Shown here: piece after piece, positions 45,146 through 56,196 of the stretch
Numbering within the stretch: position 1 is the first letter of the stretch
Layout of the letters: each line of letters starts with the position of its first letter
Assembly: GCA_017961575.1 (NCBI GenBank)
Contig: JAGCXA010000053.1
Span: forward strand, 29,391-93,390
Length of the DNA stretch: 64,000 nucleotides
Direction: 5' to 3'
Origin: Clostridia bacterium
Lineage (GTDB): Bacteria > Bacillota > Clostridia > Oscillospirales > CAG-272
Translations under genes and position numbers: made by a program
The notes under the pieces: model-generated
Database searches by the model: none
Told to the model about the DNA's origin: nothing
What the model saw: only the letters and a program-made list of their open reading frames with translations

Positions 45146-46690
45146 TTATTTCGCGTAGTCTGTGTACCGGCTTTCCCGGATCACGTTGACCTTGATCTGT
45201 CCGGGATATTCGAGTTCGCCCTCGATCTTCTTGGCGATATCGTGCGCCAACAGTTTCATCTCGTCGTCGCCGATCATTTCGGGCTTGACGATCACGCGCA
45301 CCTCGCGTCCCGCCTGAATGGCGAAGGATTTTTCGACGCCGTTGAACTCGGAGGAGATCTCCTCAAGTTTCTGCAAGCGCTTGATATAGTTCTCGACGTT
45401 CTCACGCCGCGCGCCGGGACGCGCCGCCGAGATGGCGTCGGACGCCTGCACGAGCAGAGCGACGATGGACTTCGCCTCGACGTCGCCGTGGTGCGCCTCG
45501 ATCGCGTGGATCACGTCCTTGCTCTCGTGGTACTTCTTCGCCACGTCCACGCCGAGCTGTACGTGCGAGCCCTCGATCTCGGCGGTCAGCGCCTTACCGA
45601 TGTCGTGGAGGAGCCCCGCGCGCTTCGCCAGGGTGGAGTCGACGCCGAGTTCGTCCGCCATGATCCCGGAAAGCAGCGACACTTCGATCGAGTGGCGCAG
45701 GACGTTCTGCCCGTAACTCGTCCGGTATTTCAGCCGTCCGAGCAGTTTGACCAGTTCGGGATTCAATCCGTGGACGCCGGTCTCAAACACGGCTTTTTCG
45801 CCCGCCTGCTTGATCGACTGCTCGACGTCGCGCCGGGCTTTTTCCACCATTTCCTCGATGCGGGCGGGGTGGATCCGACCGTCGGTGATGAGTTTTTCGA
45901 GCGCGAGCCGTGCAATCTCGCGCCGGACGGGATCGAACCCGGAGATCGTGATGACCTCGGGGGTGTCGTCGATGATGAGTTCCACGCCGGTCAGGGTCTC
46001 GATCGTGCGGATGTTCCGTCCTTCACGGCCGATGATCCGTCCCTTCATATCCTCGTTCGGGAGCGAAACCACCGAGATGGCGACCTCGCTGACGTGATCG
46101 GCGGCGCAGCGCTGGATCGCGAGCGAGAGGATGTCCTTCGCCTTCGCGTCGGCTTCCTCGCGGAACTGCGCTTCGTATTCGGAGAGTTTCAGGGCGGTTT
46201 CGTGCTGGAGTTCGCCCGAGAGCTTGTCGAGCAGTTCGCGCTTGGCTTCGTCGCTCGTCATCCCGGAGATCTTCTCCAGTTTGACGGTCTCGGTCTCTTT
46301 CAGCGCGGTGATCTCGGCGATCTTGTCCTCCGCTTCCTTGTATTTCTGTTGAAGGGCGACCTCCCTCTTCTCCATTCTTTCGAGTTTGCCGTCCAGATTC
46401 TCCTCTTTCTGGGCGAGCCGGTGTTCTTGACGCGAGATCTCGCGTCTGCGGTCCTTGATCTCGGCGTCCGCGTCGTTTTTCAGCCGGATGCTCTCTTCTT
46501 TCGCTTCGAGCAGGGCTTCTTTCTTGCGGGTCTCTGCGGTGCGGATCGCGGTTTCAAGGATCTGTTTTGCTTCCGCTTCGGCGGAGGCGAGTTTTGCTTT
46601 GCCGCTGTTTTTGAGGAACAGGTAGGTGGCGAGTCCGCCGACGGCGAGCGCGGCGACAGCCACGATGATGTACCAAACGAAATCGGGCAT
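45146..46690 (-). CDS. rny: Ribonuclease Y
   Basis: A membrane-bound endoribonuclease that starts mRNA decay. 514 residues: N-terminal membrane helix (~5-25, [20 protein letters not shown]), a long coiled coil (~30-200, Glu/Lys/Arg-rich heptads), KH domain (~205-270, [13 protein letters not shown]), HD domain ([12 protein letters not shown]...[14 protein letters not shown], ~350-375) and the C-terminal region ending [13 protein letters not shown] at 46690 follows AAAGGAA. The ~240-nt leader up to the promoter is unusually long. Its conserved neighbour ymdB is next. Confidence 0.96.
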   Translation of the reverse strand: MPDFVWYIIVAVAALAVGGLATYLFLKNSGKAKLASAEAEAKQILETAIRTAETRKKEALLEAKEESIRLKNDADAEIKDRRREISRQEHRLAQKEENLDGKLERMEKREVALQQKYKEAEDKIAEITALKETETVKLEKISGMTSDEAKRELLDKLSGELQHETALKLSEYEAQFREEADAKAKDILSLAIQRCAADHVSEVAISVVSLPNEDMKGRIIGREGRNIRTIETLTGVELIIDDTPEVITISGFDPVRREIARLALEKLITDGRIHPARIEEMVEKARRDVEQSIKQAGEKAVFETGVHGLNPELVKLLGRLKYRTSYGQNVLRHSIEVSLLSGIMADELGVDSTLAKRAGLLHDIGKALTAEIEGSHVQLGVDVAKKYHESKDVIHAIEAHHGDVEAKSIVALLVQASDAISAARPGARRENVENYIKRLQKLEEISSEFNGVEKSFAIQAGREVRVIVKPEMIGDDEMKLLAHDIAKKIEGELEYPGQIKVNVIRESRYTDYAK

Positions 46691-47184
46691 TTCTTTTCCT
46701 TTCTGAATTGTATTTCGCGGGGGTGCGCGAACGTCCGGGCTCCGCTTGGATTCAGCGGGGCGCGCGTCGCGCCGAGGCGCGGCGTTCGTCGCTCCGGGAA
46801 GGCGGGTCTTTGCTCTATTTCCGCGGGCGAGGGGGAACGCCGGAGGTTTTGTGATGGACCCCGGTTTCGGGGCCGCGGGGCGTTTCGTTCGCCCGTTACA
46901 CGTCGGGCGTATGAAAAATCCCATTGAATATTATACTATATATATTCTCCAAAGTCAAGCGTATAAAGACCGAAAAAGGAGGCGATTTTGTCCCCTCGCC
47001 GTCGCCCCCGCGTCCCGCCTCGCCGCCGTCTCCCGGTTGGCGCTCGCCCGCGCCGTCCGCCGAACCGACGCCGCGCGCCGTTCGCCGCTCCCCCGGTTTC
47101 CCCTTTTTCGACCGCACGCGAACGCTTTTTAGCAGTCTCGGCGCACAATTAACAGTTTGTTCACAAAAATCCGCCCCCGAACCC
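46691..47184. other. Intergenic stretch between rny and hrcA
   Basis: It contains the rny leader (46691-46929), the rny promoter, and ~220 bp of C-rich sequence up to the hrcA promoter. A GGAGG followed by TTG near 46990 opens a 48-codon Arg/Pro-rich frame that I do not accept as a gene. No RNA gene recognised. Confidence 0.55.
46930..46958 (-). promoter_or_regulatory. Promoter of rny
   Basis: TTGACT-N17-TATAAT on the minus strand. Confidence 0.88.
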
Positions 47185-47213
47185 TTGACAAAACGCCGTT
47201 CGGGTGGTATCTT
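47185..47213 (+). promoter_or_regulatory. Promoter of the hrcA heat-shock operon
   Basis: TTGACA-N17-TATCTT. The start site would fall at or just before the CIRCE operator. Confidence 0.8.
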
Positions 47214-47224
47214 ATATCATGAAA

Positions 47225-47251
47225 TTAGCACTCGCCCGCTTTGAGTGCTAA
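47225..47251. promoter_or_regulatory. CIRCE operator for HrcA
   Basis: TTAGCACTC-N9-GAGTGCTAA, a perfect CIRCE inverted repeat. HrcA bound here represses the whole cluster until heat or misfolded protein titrates GroE. Confidence 0.98.
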
Positions 47252-47295
47252 GGCAGAGGGCGGAACGCCCGAAAACGACCGGGAGGGAGGAAACC

Positions 47296-48375
47296 ATGAC
47301 GGAACTGATGGGGCGGGATGAAGAACTCCTGCTCAGCGATCGGAAAAAGAAGATCCTGAAAGCGATCATCGACGCGCACGTCGCGTACGGCGAGCCGGTC
47401 GGATCGAAATATCTGGCGCAGGACGCAGGGCTGAACTGTTCCTCCGCGACGATCCGCAACGAGATGGCGGAACTCGAAGCGATGGGGCTGCTCGAACAGC
47501 CGCACACGTCGGCGGGGCGCGTCCCCTCCGAACTCGGTTACCGCTACTACGTGAACGCCCTGCTCCGGCACTACCGGATGACGACCGACGAGATCGAGCA
47601 GATCAACCGCACCCTGCGGCAGAAGGTCAGCGAGATGGACGGCATCCTCGCCGAGGCGTCGCGGCTGGCGTCAAGGATCACCAACTACACCGGCTTCTCG
47701 GTCAAACCGCGCGCCGTCGGGCGCCGCGTCGAGAAGTTCGAGGGCGTCTTCCGCGACCCGCGGAACTTCGTGCTCGTGATGCTGCTCGACGACGGAAGCG
47801 TCAAGACGCGGAACATCCGGCTTTCCTTCTCCTTCGGGGAGGAGGACACCGAGCGGCTGATCGCCGCTTTGAACGAGCAGATCGCGGGCGCGACGGTCGA
47901 GGAGATCTCGCTGCCCCGGATCCGCGAACTCGAACGCAGGATGGGCAGCGTTTCGGCGGTGGTGCATCCGATCGTGTCTGCTGTCTACGACACGCTGACC
48001 GAGGACGTCGGCGGGGATTTGCAGGTCGAGGGCGTGAACCGCCTGCTTCAATATCCCGAGTATTCCGACGTCGGGGAACTCCGTTCGGTGATGGATCTGC
48101 TCGAAACGAAGGAACCGCTGCTCGACGTCATCAGCGCGGGGCGCGACAGCCGCGACGTGAACGTCTATATCGGAAGCGAGAACAACGTCAAGGTGATGTC
48201 GAACTCCACTCTTGTCTTCAAGACGGTGCGCCGGGACGGGCGGGTCGTCGGGGCGATCGGGATCATCGGACCGCGCCGGATGGACTACGCGAAGGTCATC
48301 TCGACCATCGACGAACTGGCGGCGGGCATCGACCATCTGCTGAAAGACGGCGAAGAGCCGGAGAACGGCAGTTAG
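47296..48375 (+). CDS. hrcA: Heat-inducible transcription repressor HrcA
   Basis: Represses class I heat-shock genes through CIRCE. 359 residues. Winged helix at ~10-85 (RKKKILKAIIDAHVAYGEPVG...SSATIRNEMAELEAMGLLEQPHTSAGRVPS) and the dimer/GAF-like domain after. ATG at 47296 is chosen because GGAGG precedes it by 5 nt; an upstream in-frame codon at 47245 lies within CIRCE. First gene of the cluster. Confidence 0.96.
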   Translation: MTELMGRDEELLLSDRKKKILKAIIDAHVAYGEPVGSKYLAQDAGLNCSSATIRNEMAELEAMGLLEQPHTSAGRVPSELGYRYYVNALLRHYRMTTDEIEQINRTLRQKVSEMDGILAEASRLASRITNYTGFSVKPRAVGRRVEKFEGVFRDPRNFVLVMLLDDGSVKTRNIRLSFSFGEEDTERLIAALNEQIAGATVEEISLPRIRELERRMGSVSAVVHPIVSAVYDTLTEDVGGDLQVEGVNRLLQYPEYSDVGELRSVMDLLETKEPLLDVISAGRDSRDVNVYIGSENNVKVMSNSTLVFKTVRRDGRVVGAIGIIGPRRMDYAKVISTIDELAAGIDHLLKDGEEPENGS

Positions 48376-48397
48376 ACCGCGAAAGGAAGGATCATCA

Positions 48398-48997
48398 ATG
48401 GAAGAGAACAAAACCCCGGTTGAAGAAACCGTGAAAGAGGCACCCCCGGCGGAAACCGCGGACGCTCCCGCAGAAGCGAAAGCCGAGGCGGCGACCCCGG
48501 AGAGCGAACGCAAACACAAAGCGCGCGAGGAAAAGCGCGAACTCGCGGCGGCAAAGGAAAAGGCGGCGGAACTCGAAAAGGCGCTCGCCGAGGAGAAGGA
48601 AAAGTATCTACGGATGTTCGCCGAGTACGACAACTTCCGCAGGCGCTCGCAGAAGGAGCGCGACGGGATCTACACCGACGCCGTGTCCGACGTCGTGGGG
48701 GCGATCCTGCCGATCGCCGACAACCTTGAACGCGCGGGCCGCTATTCCGACGGCGACGGCGAGAAGGTGGCGGAGGGACTCCGGCTGACGATGAACGCGC
48801 TGTCCGAGTGCCTTACCAAACTCGGCGTCACGGCGTTCGGGGAGGTCGGCGACAAGTTCGACCCCAACCTCCACAACGCGATCATGCACGAGGAGGACGA
48901 AGCGAAGGGAGAGGGCGAGATCGTCGAGGTCTTCCAGCCCGGCTACCGACGCGGCGACAAGATCATCCGCTACGCGATGGTCAAGGTCGCGAACTGA
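48398..48997 (+). CDS. grpE: Nucleotide exchange factor GrpE
   Basis: GrpE promotes ADP release from DnaK. 199 residues: acidic/Ala-rich N-terminal tail (~1-50), a long helix (~45-105, KHKAREEKRELAAAKEKAAELEKAL...KYLRMFAEYDNFRRRS) and the C-terminal beta-domain ending QPGYRRGDKIIRYAMVKVAN. ATG follows AAGGAAGG. It sits 22 nt after hrcA and 90 nt before dnaK. Confidence 0.96.
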   Translation: MEENKTPVEETVKEAPPAETADAPAEAKAEAATPESERKHKAREEKRELAAAKEKAAELEKALAEEKEKYLRMFAEYDNFRRRSQKERDGIYTDAVSDVVGAILPIADNLERAGRYSDGDGEKVAEGLRLTMNALSECLTKLGVTAFGEVGDKFDPNLHNAIMHEEDEAKGEGEIVEVFQPGYRRGDKIIRYAMVKVAN

Positions 48998-49081
48998 AAC
49001 GAAAAAAACGGCGCGGGGCGCCGGCACAACCGCCCCGACGATCAACAAGTTTAATTTAAGTTGCGTTTTATACGGAGGTAA

Positions 49082-50914
<1,833 letters not shown>

Positions 50915-50919
50915 CGAAA

Positions 50920-50983
50920 CCCGCCTGTCCCGGGGGAAGGCGCGCCCGCGCGGCGCCCGCTTTCCCCCGGACGGGTCTTTTTC
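50920..50983 (+). terminator. Hairpin after dnaK
   Basis: A long imperfect stem (CCCG...GTCC-GGGGGAA pairing with TTTCCCCCGGAC-GGG) followed by TCTTTTTC. It may reduce or end transcription from dnaK before the phosphatase gene. Confidence 0.65.
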
Positions 50984-51010
50984 GGGAAAAAGCAAGAGAG
51001 GAAGAAACCG

Positions 51011-51739
51011 ATGATTCTGTTCTACGTTCGCCACGGCGAACCTACCTATCACCCCGACGAACTGACCCCCGTCGGACTCCGACAGGCGGAGGCGGTGGGG
51101 CGCCGTCTTGCCCGCTACGGACTTAACAAGATCTTCAGTTCCACGGCGAATCGCGCGCTGCAAACGGCGCAGCCCGCGGCGGAACTGACCCACCGCGAGA
51201 TCGTGAAACTCGACTGGGCGAACGAGGGGCACGCGTGGACCGAGATGGCGGTCGAGGACGACCGGAACCCGGGGCACAAGCATTGGTGCTTCTCGATCCC
51301 GTCGATCCGCAGAAAACTCTCCTCTCCCGAGGTGCTGTCGCTCGGCGACAGATGGTACGAGGCGCCCGGCTTCCCGCCCAACCGGTTCAAGGACGCGGTG
51401 GAGCGGGTGAACCGCGAACTCGACGCCTGGATCGAATCGCTCGGGTACAAGCACGACCGGGAGAACAAATACTACGTTCCGGTTTCTCCGAACGACGACC
51501 GCGTCGCGATCTTCGCGCATCAGGGGTTCGGCAACCTGTTCTTCTCGTCGCTTTTCGATATTCCGTATCCGCTCTGGGCGACCCGGTTCGATCAGAACTA
51601 CACGGGGCTCAGCGCGATCTGGTTTGAGGAGAGCGCCGGGGTCGTGATCCCGAAAATGATCCAATTCTCGGGCGACGGACACCTCTACGCCTCCGATCTC
51701 CCGACCGAATTCAACAAGAAAAGGGATCTGTGTTTCTGA
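51011..51739 (+). CDS. Histidine phosphatase family protein inserted between dnaK and dnaJ
   Basis: 242 residues, cytosolic. Phosphoglycerate-mutase-like fold with the phosphohistidine motif LFYVRHGEP (His8), the Thr-Pro-x-G turn LTPVGLRQAE (~20) and the second His in IFAHQGFGNLF (~175). The substrate is unknown. ATG follows AGAGAGGAAG. It lies in the heat-shock cluster behind the dnaK terminator and 30 nt before dnaJ, so readthrough would place it under HrcA control. This placement is not standard. Confidence 0.82.
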   Translation: MILFYVRHGEPTYHPDELTPVGLRQAEAVGRRLARYGLNKIFSSTANRALQTAQPAAELTHREIVKLDWANEGHAWTEMAVEDDRNPGHKHWCFSIPSIRRKLSSPEVLSLGDRWYEAPGFPPNRFKDAVERVNRELDAWIESLGYKHDRENKYYVPVSPNDDRVAIFAHQGFGNLFFSSLFDIPYPLWATRFDQNYTGLSAIWFEESAGVVIPKMIQFSGDGHLYASDLPTEFNKKRDLCF

Positions 51740-51769
51740 TCCGGTAAGCAAACCGAGGACTAAGACAGT

Positions 51770-52897
51770 ATGGCAGAAACGAAAAGAGACTATTACGAGG
51801 TGCTCGGCGTCGACAAGGGCGCCGACGACGCCGCGATCAAGAGCGCGTACCGCAAACTGGCGAAGCAGTATCACCCCGATCTGCATCCCGGCGACAAGGC
51901 GGCGGAGGCGAAATTCAAGGAAGTGAACGAGGCGTACTCGGTCCTGTCCGACGCCGAAAAACGCGCCGCGTACGACCGCTACGGCCACGCCGCGTTCGAT
52001 CCTTCGATGGGCGGCGGAGGCGGAGGAGCCGGGTTCGGCGGCTTCGGCGGCTTCGATATGGGCGACATCTTCTCGTCCTTTTTCGGGGGCGGCGGCGCAA
52101 GCCGGCGCAGCGCCCGGATGGACGGCGAGGATGTGGCGCTCCGGGTCTACCTGTCGTTTGACGAGGCGTACGCCGGCGTCAAGCGCGACGTGAAGTTCGA
52201 CCGGATCGAAAAGTGCGCCGACTGCGGCGGCACGGGCGCCGAAAAGGGAAGCAAGATCGAGACCTGTTCGGTCTGCCACGGGCGCGGCACGGTCGTCACC
52301 CAGCGCCAGACCCTGCTCGGAATGATGCAGTCCGAACAGACCTGTCAGGCGTGCCGCGGGACCGGCAAGTCGATCAAGAATCCCTGCAAGAATTGCCGCG
52401 GAAGCGGGTACGTAAAACTGACCAAGACGCTCGAGGTCTCGATCCCCGCCGGGATCGACGACGGACAGCGGATCGTTCTGCGCGGGCAGGGGAACGCAGG
52501 GCGGAACGGCGGCGTCGCCGGCGATCTTCTGATCGAGGTGCGCGTCCGTCCGCACGATCTGTTCGAGCGGAGAGGGAGCAACCTCTTCTGCGAGATCCCG
52601 ATCACCTTTACCGACGCCGCGCTCGGCGCAGAGATCGAGGTGCCGACCATGACCGGGAAGACCAAGTTCACGATCCCGGAGGGAACGCAGTCGGGCGCCG
52701 AGTTCACCGTCAAAGGGCAGGGAATGCCGTCGGTCTCGTCGAAACGGAAAGGCGACCTGATCTTCGCCGTCACCGTCGAAGTGCCGAAGGGACTGAACGC
52801 CAGCCAGAAGAAACTGCTGAACGAATTCGCAAAGTCCTGCGGAGACGGGAACAACGCGAAGAGAAGCGGCTTTCTCAAACGGTTTTTGAAGAAATGA
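51770..52897 (+). CDS. dnaJ: Chaperone protein DnaJ
   Basis: The DnaK co-chaperone. 375 residues: J domain (1-70) with HPD in [11 protein letters not shown], Gly/Phe-rich region (~75-105), four zinc CxxCxGxG repeats (~146-215: [32 protein letters not shown]) and the C-terminal client domain. ATG follows GAGGA, 11 nt upstream. Last gene of the cluster. Confidence 0.96.
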   Translation: MAETKRDYYEVLGVDKGADDAAIKSAYRKLAKQYHPDLHPGDKAAEAKFKEVNEAYSVLSDAEKRAAYDRYGHAAFDPSMGGGGGGAGFGGFGGFDMGDIFSSFFGGGGASRRSARMDGEDVALRVYLSFDEAYAGVKRDVKFDRIEKCADCGGTGAEKGSKIETCSVCHGRGTVVTQRQTLLGMMQSEQTCQACRGTGKSIKNPCKNCRGSGYVKLTKTLEVSIPAGIDDGQRIVLRGQGNAGRNGGVAGDLLIEVRVRPHDLFERRGSNLFCEIPITFTDAALGAEIEVPTMTGKTKFTIPEGTQSGAEFTVKGQGMPSVSSKRKGDLIFAVTVEVPKGLNASQKKLLNEFAKSCGDGNNAKRSGFLKRFLKK

Positions 52898-53184
52898 AAG
52901 GCGCGCGCATACGGCACAGGACGGAAAACAAAAAGGAAAGAACATAAAAACCGTTGATGCTTTTCGCTCTGTAACTGTTCTCTGCATAGCAAAACGCAAT
53001 AGAGGTTGAAACCCGCTCGCGGTCGCGAACGGGTTTCTTCTTTTTGTTTGTATTTTTGTTTTCCTCTCGCCGTTTGCGATCCCGTCGCCGTCAAATCCCG
53101 TTTGCGCGTCGTTCGTAAACTCGCTCCTTCAAACGGGTTTTTGGGGCGACACCACTTCACGAAAACGCCCCACCGGGGCGTTTT
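52898..53184. other. Non-coding first part of intergenic island 4
   Basis: No gene. It holds the terminator at 53008-53047 and GC-rich hairpins such as AAAACGCCCC/GGGGCGTTTT (about 53163-53184). The rest shows nothing recognisable. Confidence 0.55.
53008..53047 (+). terminator. Terminator of the hrcA-dnaJ cluster
   Basis: Stem GAAACCCG-CGCG/CGCG-CGGGTTTC followed by TTCTTTTTGTTTG. The same hairpin sequence (GAAACCCGCTCGC) recurs at 6203-6233. Confidence 0.82.
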
Positions 53185-53289
53185 CGCTCGCTAACCTCTC
53201 GCAGTACGTAGATACAGCTTCGGATCGCAAACGACGACCCTGCACTCGCCTGCGCGCGGCAAGGCGGCATTTGCTGGCGCGGTTAGGTT
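53185..53289 (-). repeat. ~105-bp intergenic module, copy 2
   Basis: Minus-strand blocks AACCTAACCGCGCCAGCA, ATGCCGCCT, TTGCGATCCGAAG and CGAGAGGT match 6070-6175 in order and spacing. The order of the flanking hairpins is also the same, mirrored. Confidence 0.8.
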
Positions 53290-53312
53290 GAAAGGCGACC
53301 GATCAAAGTCGC

Positions 53313-53416
53313 GGCTATAGAACCGCAAAACGGCGTCAGTCGAAAGGGGACGCCGTTTTGCTCTTCCATAATCCCTTATGGAAGTTCTTTGCCCCGCTTT
53401 CTTTCAAGAAAGCGGG
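53313..53416 (+). repeat. Three-hairpin intergenic element, copy 4
   Basis: GGCTATAGAACC, hairpin A GCAAAACGGCGTC/GACGCCGTTTTGC (53325-53361), hairpin B CTTCCATA/TATGGAAG (53363-53384), AGTTCTTTGCCCCGC, hairpin C CCCGCTTTCTT/AAGAAAGCGGG (53393-53416). It ends 18 nt before the stop of the FeoB-associated gene. Confidence 0.9.
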
Positions 53417-53434
53417 ACGTCTCCCTCTCGTTCC

Positions 53435-53599
53435 TCAATCCTTTTTCTTCTTACAATCGTACGGACAAGAGGAGCAGCCGCAGGAACAGGAGCCGCCTTT
53501 CTTGCGGGCGCGGATGGTGAAAAAGAGAGCGAGCGCGACCGCGGCGACCAGCACGGCGACGACGATCACGGTAGCAAAATTCTCTTGCAACCACGCCAT
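53435..53599 (-). CDS. FeoB-associated Cys-rich membrane protein
   Basis: 54 residues: N-terminal MAWLQENFAT, one membrane helix (~10-30, VIVVAVLVAAVALALFFTI), a basic turn (RARKKGG) and a Cys-rich end (SCSCGCSSCPYDCKK). This is the standard layout of the small protein encoded directly after feoB. Its ATG at 53599 lies 3 nt after the feoB stop, with GGGGGGTG inside the feoB end as the ribosome site, so translation is coupled. It is thought to help Fe2+ uptake; the exact role is unknown. Confidence 0.93.
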   Translation of the reverse strand: MAWLQENFATVIVVAVLVAAVALALFFTIRARKKGGSCSCGCSSCPYDCKKKKD

Positions 53600-53602
53600 T
53601 TT

Positions 53603-55966
53603 TTACAACACCCCCCCGACGAGAAGAACGATCAGCCGGACAAGTCCGGCGACGATCCAAGCGACCGAGCATTGCAGGGCGACGACGGCGGCTGCCCAGC
53701 GCACGCCGAGTTCGCGCCGGATCGAGGCGATCGCGGCGACGCAGGGCGTATAGAGCAGGCAGAAGACGAGGAAGGGCAGAGCCGACGCGGGCGAGAGCAG
53801 CGTCGCGACCGACGCCCCGCCGAGCAGGACGGTGACCGAGGAGACGACGCTCTCCTTCGCGATGAATCCCGTGATCAGCGCGACCGAGATCTGCCACGAC
53901 CCGAACCCGAGCGGACGGAAGATCGGCGCGACAAACCCGGCGACGCGCGCGAGGATACTGTCGGCGTTCGCGCCCTCGGCGGCGAGGTAGTTCAGCCGCG
54001 GATCAAAGCTTTGCAGGAACCAGATCACCAGCGTCGCGAGGAAGATTACCGTAAAGGCGCGCCGCAGGAAATCCCCCGCCTTCTCCCGGAGCAGGAGCCA
54101 CACGTTTTTCCACCCCGGCAGGCGGTAGTTCGGCAACTCCATCACAAAGGGCATCGCCTCGCCCCGGAAAAGCGCGCGCCGGAAGAGCAGCGCCATCAGG
54201 ATCCCGACCAGGATCCCGCCGAAATAGAGCCCCGCCATCACGAGCGCCGCCCACCGCCCGAAAAACGCGGCGGAAAAGAACGCGTAGATCGGCAACTTCG
54301 CCGAACAACTCATATACGGGGTCAGGAGGATCGTCATTTTCCGGTCTCGCTCCGACGGGAGCGTCCGACTCGCCATCACGCCCGGCACCGTGCAGCCGAA
54401 CCCGATCAGCATCGGCACGATGCTCCGCCCGGAAAGCCCGATCTTCCGGAACAACTTGTCGGCGACGAACGCCACGCGCGCCATATACCCCGTGTCTTCA
54501 AGCAGGGACAGGAAGAAGAACAAAGTCACGATCGTCGGCAAAAACGACAGCACCGACCCCACGCCCGTAAAGATCCCGTCCACGACGAGAGAACGTAAAG
54601 AAACATTTACATTCGCCACGACGAGGGCGTCGGACACCACGCCGCCGAGCGCGTCGATCCCGAGCGAAAGCGCGTCGGAGAGAAACTTCCCGATCACGTT
54701 GAAGGTGAGAAAGAAGACCAGACCCATAATCAGGACGAAGAGAGGGATCGCGGAGAACCTGCCGGTCAGGACCCGGTCGATCCTTTCGCTTCTTCTGCGT
54801 TCGGGGCTCTCCTTCGTCCGCACGACGGTCTCGCGGCAGACGCGCCGGATGAAGGCGAAGCGCATATCGGCGATGGCGGCGGCGCGGTCGAGCCCGCGTT
54901 CGCTCTCCATCTGCTTCACCATATGTTCCAGCAATTCGCGCTCGTTTTTGTCGAGCGAGAGCCGTTCAAGGATCTCCTTGTCGCCCTCCGCCAGTTTCGC
55001 GGCGGCGAAGCGGACGGGGATGCCCGCTTCACGGGCGTGGTCTTCGGTCAGGTGCATGATCCCGTGCAGACAGCGGTGCACCGGCGCGCCGACCCCTTCC
55101 GGGTCGCAGAAGTCCTGCCGCCCGGGTCTCTCCTGATACTTGGCGATGTGGACGGCGTGATCGATCAGTTCGCGGATCCCCTCGCCCTTCGACGCGGAGA
55201 TCGGCACGACCGGGATCCCCAGCAGCTCTTCCATCCGGTTGACGTCGATCGACCCCCCGCCCGAACGCACCTCGTCCATCATGTTGAGGGCAAGCACGGT
55301 CGGAACTTCCAGTTCGAGCAGCTGCATCGTCAGGTAGAGGTTCCGTTCGATGTTGGTCGCGTCCACGATGTTGATGATGCAATGCGGCTTTTCGTTCAGG
55401 ATGTGCGCCCGCGTCACCAGTTCTTCCGAGGAGTAGGGGGAGAGCGAGTAGATGCCCGGCAGGTCGGTCACGACGGTGTTCTTGTATCCCTTGATCGGAC
55501 CGTCCTTTTTGTCCACCGTCACCCCGGGAAAGTTCCCGACGTGCTGGTTCGAGCCGGTCAGTTGGTTGAAGAGGGTGGTTTTTCCGCAGTTCTGGTTTCC
55601 CGCGAGCGCGAAGGTCAGCGTCGTTCCGGCGGGCAGGGGATTCTCGTCGGCTTTCACGTGATAGTTCTTTCCGCTCTCGCCGAACCCCGGGTGTGTGGCG
55701 GCTTTTTTGGGGGGTTCCTCGTCTTCCGCCGTCGGTTCGTCGGTTTGTTCGGCGACCTTGATCTTCGCCGCGTCGGCGAGTCGGAGGGTCAGTTCGTAAC
55801 TGTGGATCCGGATCTCGACCGGGTCGCCGAGCGGCGCGTGTTTGACCATCGAGACGGAGACGCCCGGCACGATGCCCATATCCAGAAGATGCTGACGCAG
55901 GGCGCCGGTTCCGCCCACCTCGACGACCGTCGCCGACCGTCCGATCGGCAGTTCTTTCAGAGTCAT
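53603..55966 (-). CDS. feoB: Ferrous iron transporter, FeoA-FeoB fusion
   Basis: 787 residues. Residues 1-~75 are a FeoA-type SH3-like domain (TLKELPIGRSATVVEVGG). A ~40-residue charged linker leads to the FeoB G protein: G1 GNQNCGKTT (~122), G3 DLPGIYSLSPYSSEE, G4 NMMDE, G5 SASKGEG. The membrane part holds two Gate repeats with LIGFGCTVPGVMASRT and YMSCSAKLPIYAFF. It imports Fe2+ under anaerobic conditions. FeoA is usually a separate gene. ATG at 55966 follows GAGGT; the frame upstream to 56056 crosses the promoter and is rejected. The minus-strand partner encodes the Cys-rich peptide. Confidence 0.95.
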   Translation of the reverse strand: MTLKELPIGRSATVVEVGGTGALRQHLLDMGIVPGVSVSMVKHAPLGDPVEIRIHSYELTLRLADAAKIKVAEQTDEPTAEDEEPPKKAATHPGFGESGKNYHVKADENPLPAGTTLTFALAGNQNCGKTTLFNQLTGSNQHVGNFPGVTVDKKDGPIKGYKNTVVTDLPGIYSLSPYSSEELVTRAHILNEKPHCIINIVDATNIERNLYLTMQLLELEVPTVLALNMMDEVRSGGGSIDVNRMEELLGIPVVPISASKGEGIRELIDHAVHIAKYQERPGRQDFCDPEGVGAPVHRCLHGIMHLTEDHAREAGIPVRFAAAKLAEGDKEILERLSLDKNERELLEHMVKQMESERGLDRAAAIADMRFAFIRRVCRETVVRTKESPERRRSERIDRVLTGRFSAIPLFVLIMGLVFFLTFNVIGKFLSDALSLGIDALGGVVSDALVVANVNVSLRSLVVDGIFTGVGSVLSFLPTIVTLFFFLSLLEDTGYMARVAFVADKLFRKIGLSGRSIVPMLIGFGCTVPGVMASRTLPSERDRKMTILLTPYMSCSAKLPIYAFFSAAFFGRWAALVMAGLYFGGILVGILMALLFRRALFRGEAMPFVMELPNYRLPGWKNVWLLLREKAGDFLRRAFTVIFLATLVIWFLQSFDPRLNYLAAEGANADSILARVAGFVAPIFRPLGFGSWQISVALITGFIAKESVVSSVTVLLGGASVATLLSPASALPFLVFCLLYTPCVAAIASIRRELGVRWAAAVVALQCSVAWIVAGLVRLIVLLVGGVL

Positions 55967-56020
55967 ACTCGTACCTCGTCGCACCGGACGGCGCGACGCC
56001 CCTTCCCGTAATTCGTCTCT

Positions 56021-56049
56021 ATTATACTTTCCTCTTTCCGATTTGTCAA
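56021..56049 (-). promoter_or_regulatory. Promoter of feoB
   Basis: TTGACA-N17-TATAAT on the minus strand. No Fur box recognised by eye. Confidence 0.9.
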
Positions 56050-56089
56050 CGGGCACGCCCGCGCCCGCGAAAAAAGTGCCGAAAAGGGT

Positions 56090-56118
56090 TTGACAATCTT
56101 TTGCATATGATGTATAAT
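56090..56118 (+). promoter_or_regulatory. Promoter of the beta-propeller-like gene
   Basis: TTGACA-N17-TATAAT, a perfect consensus, 40 bp from the feoB promoter. Confidence 0.9.
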
Positions 56119-56196
56119 GAAAATTAAGTAAGTATATATTTTCGCGCGGAACGGACCATTCGACATCTCTTCACTTTCTACGAAGGAGAGCAAGCC

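Noticed and set aside
46991-47134. 48-codon Arg/Pro-rich ORF starting TTG behind GGAGG
   Set aside because: The composition is that of random C-rich sequence, no plus-strand promoter is visible and it runs into the hrcA promoter region.
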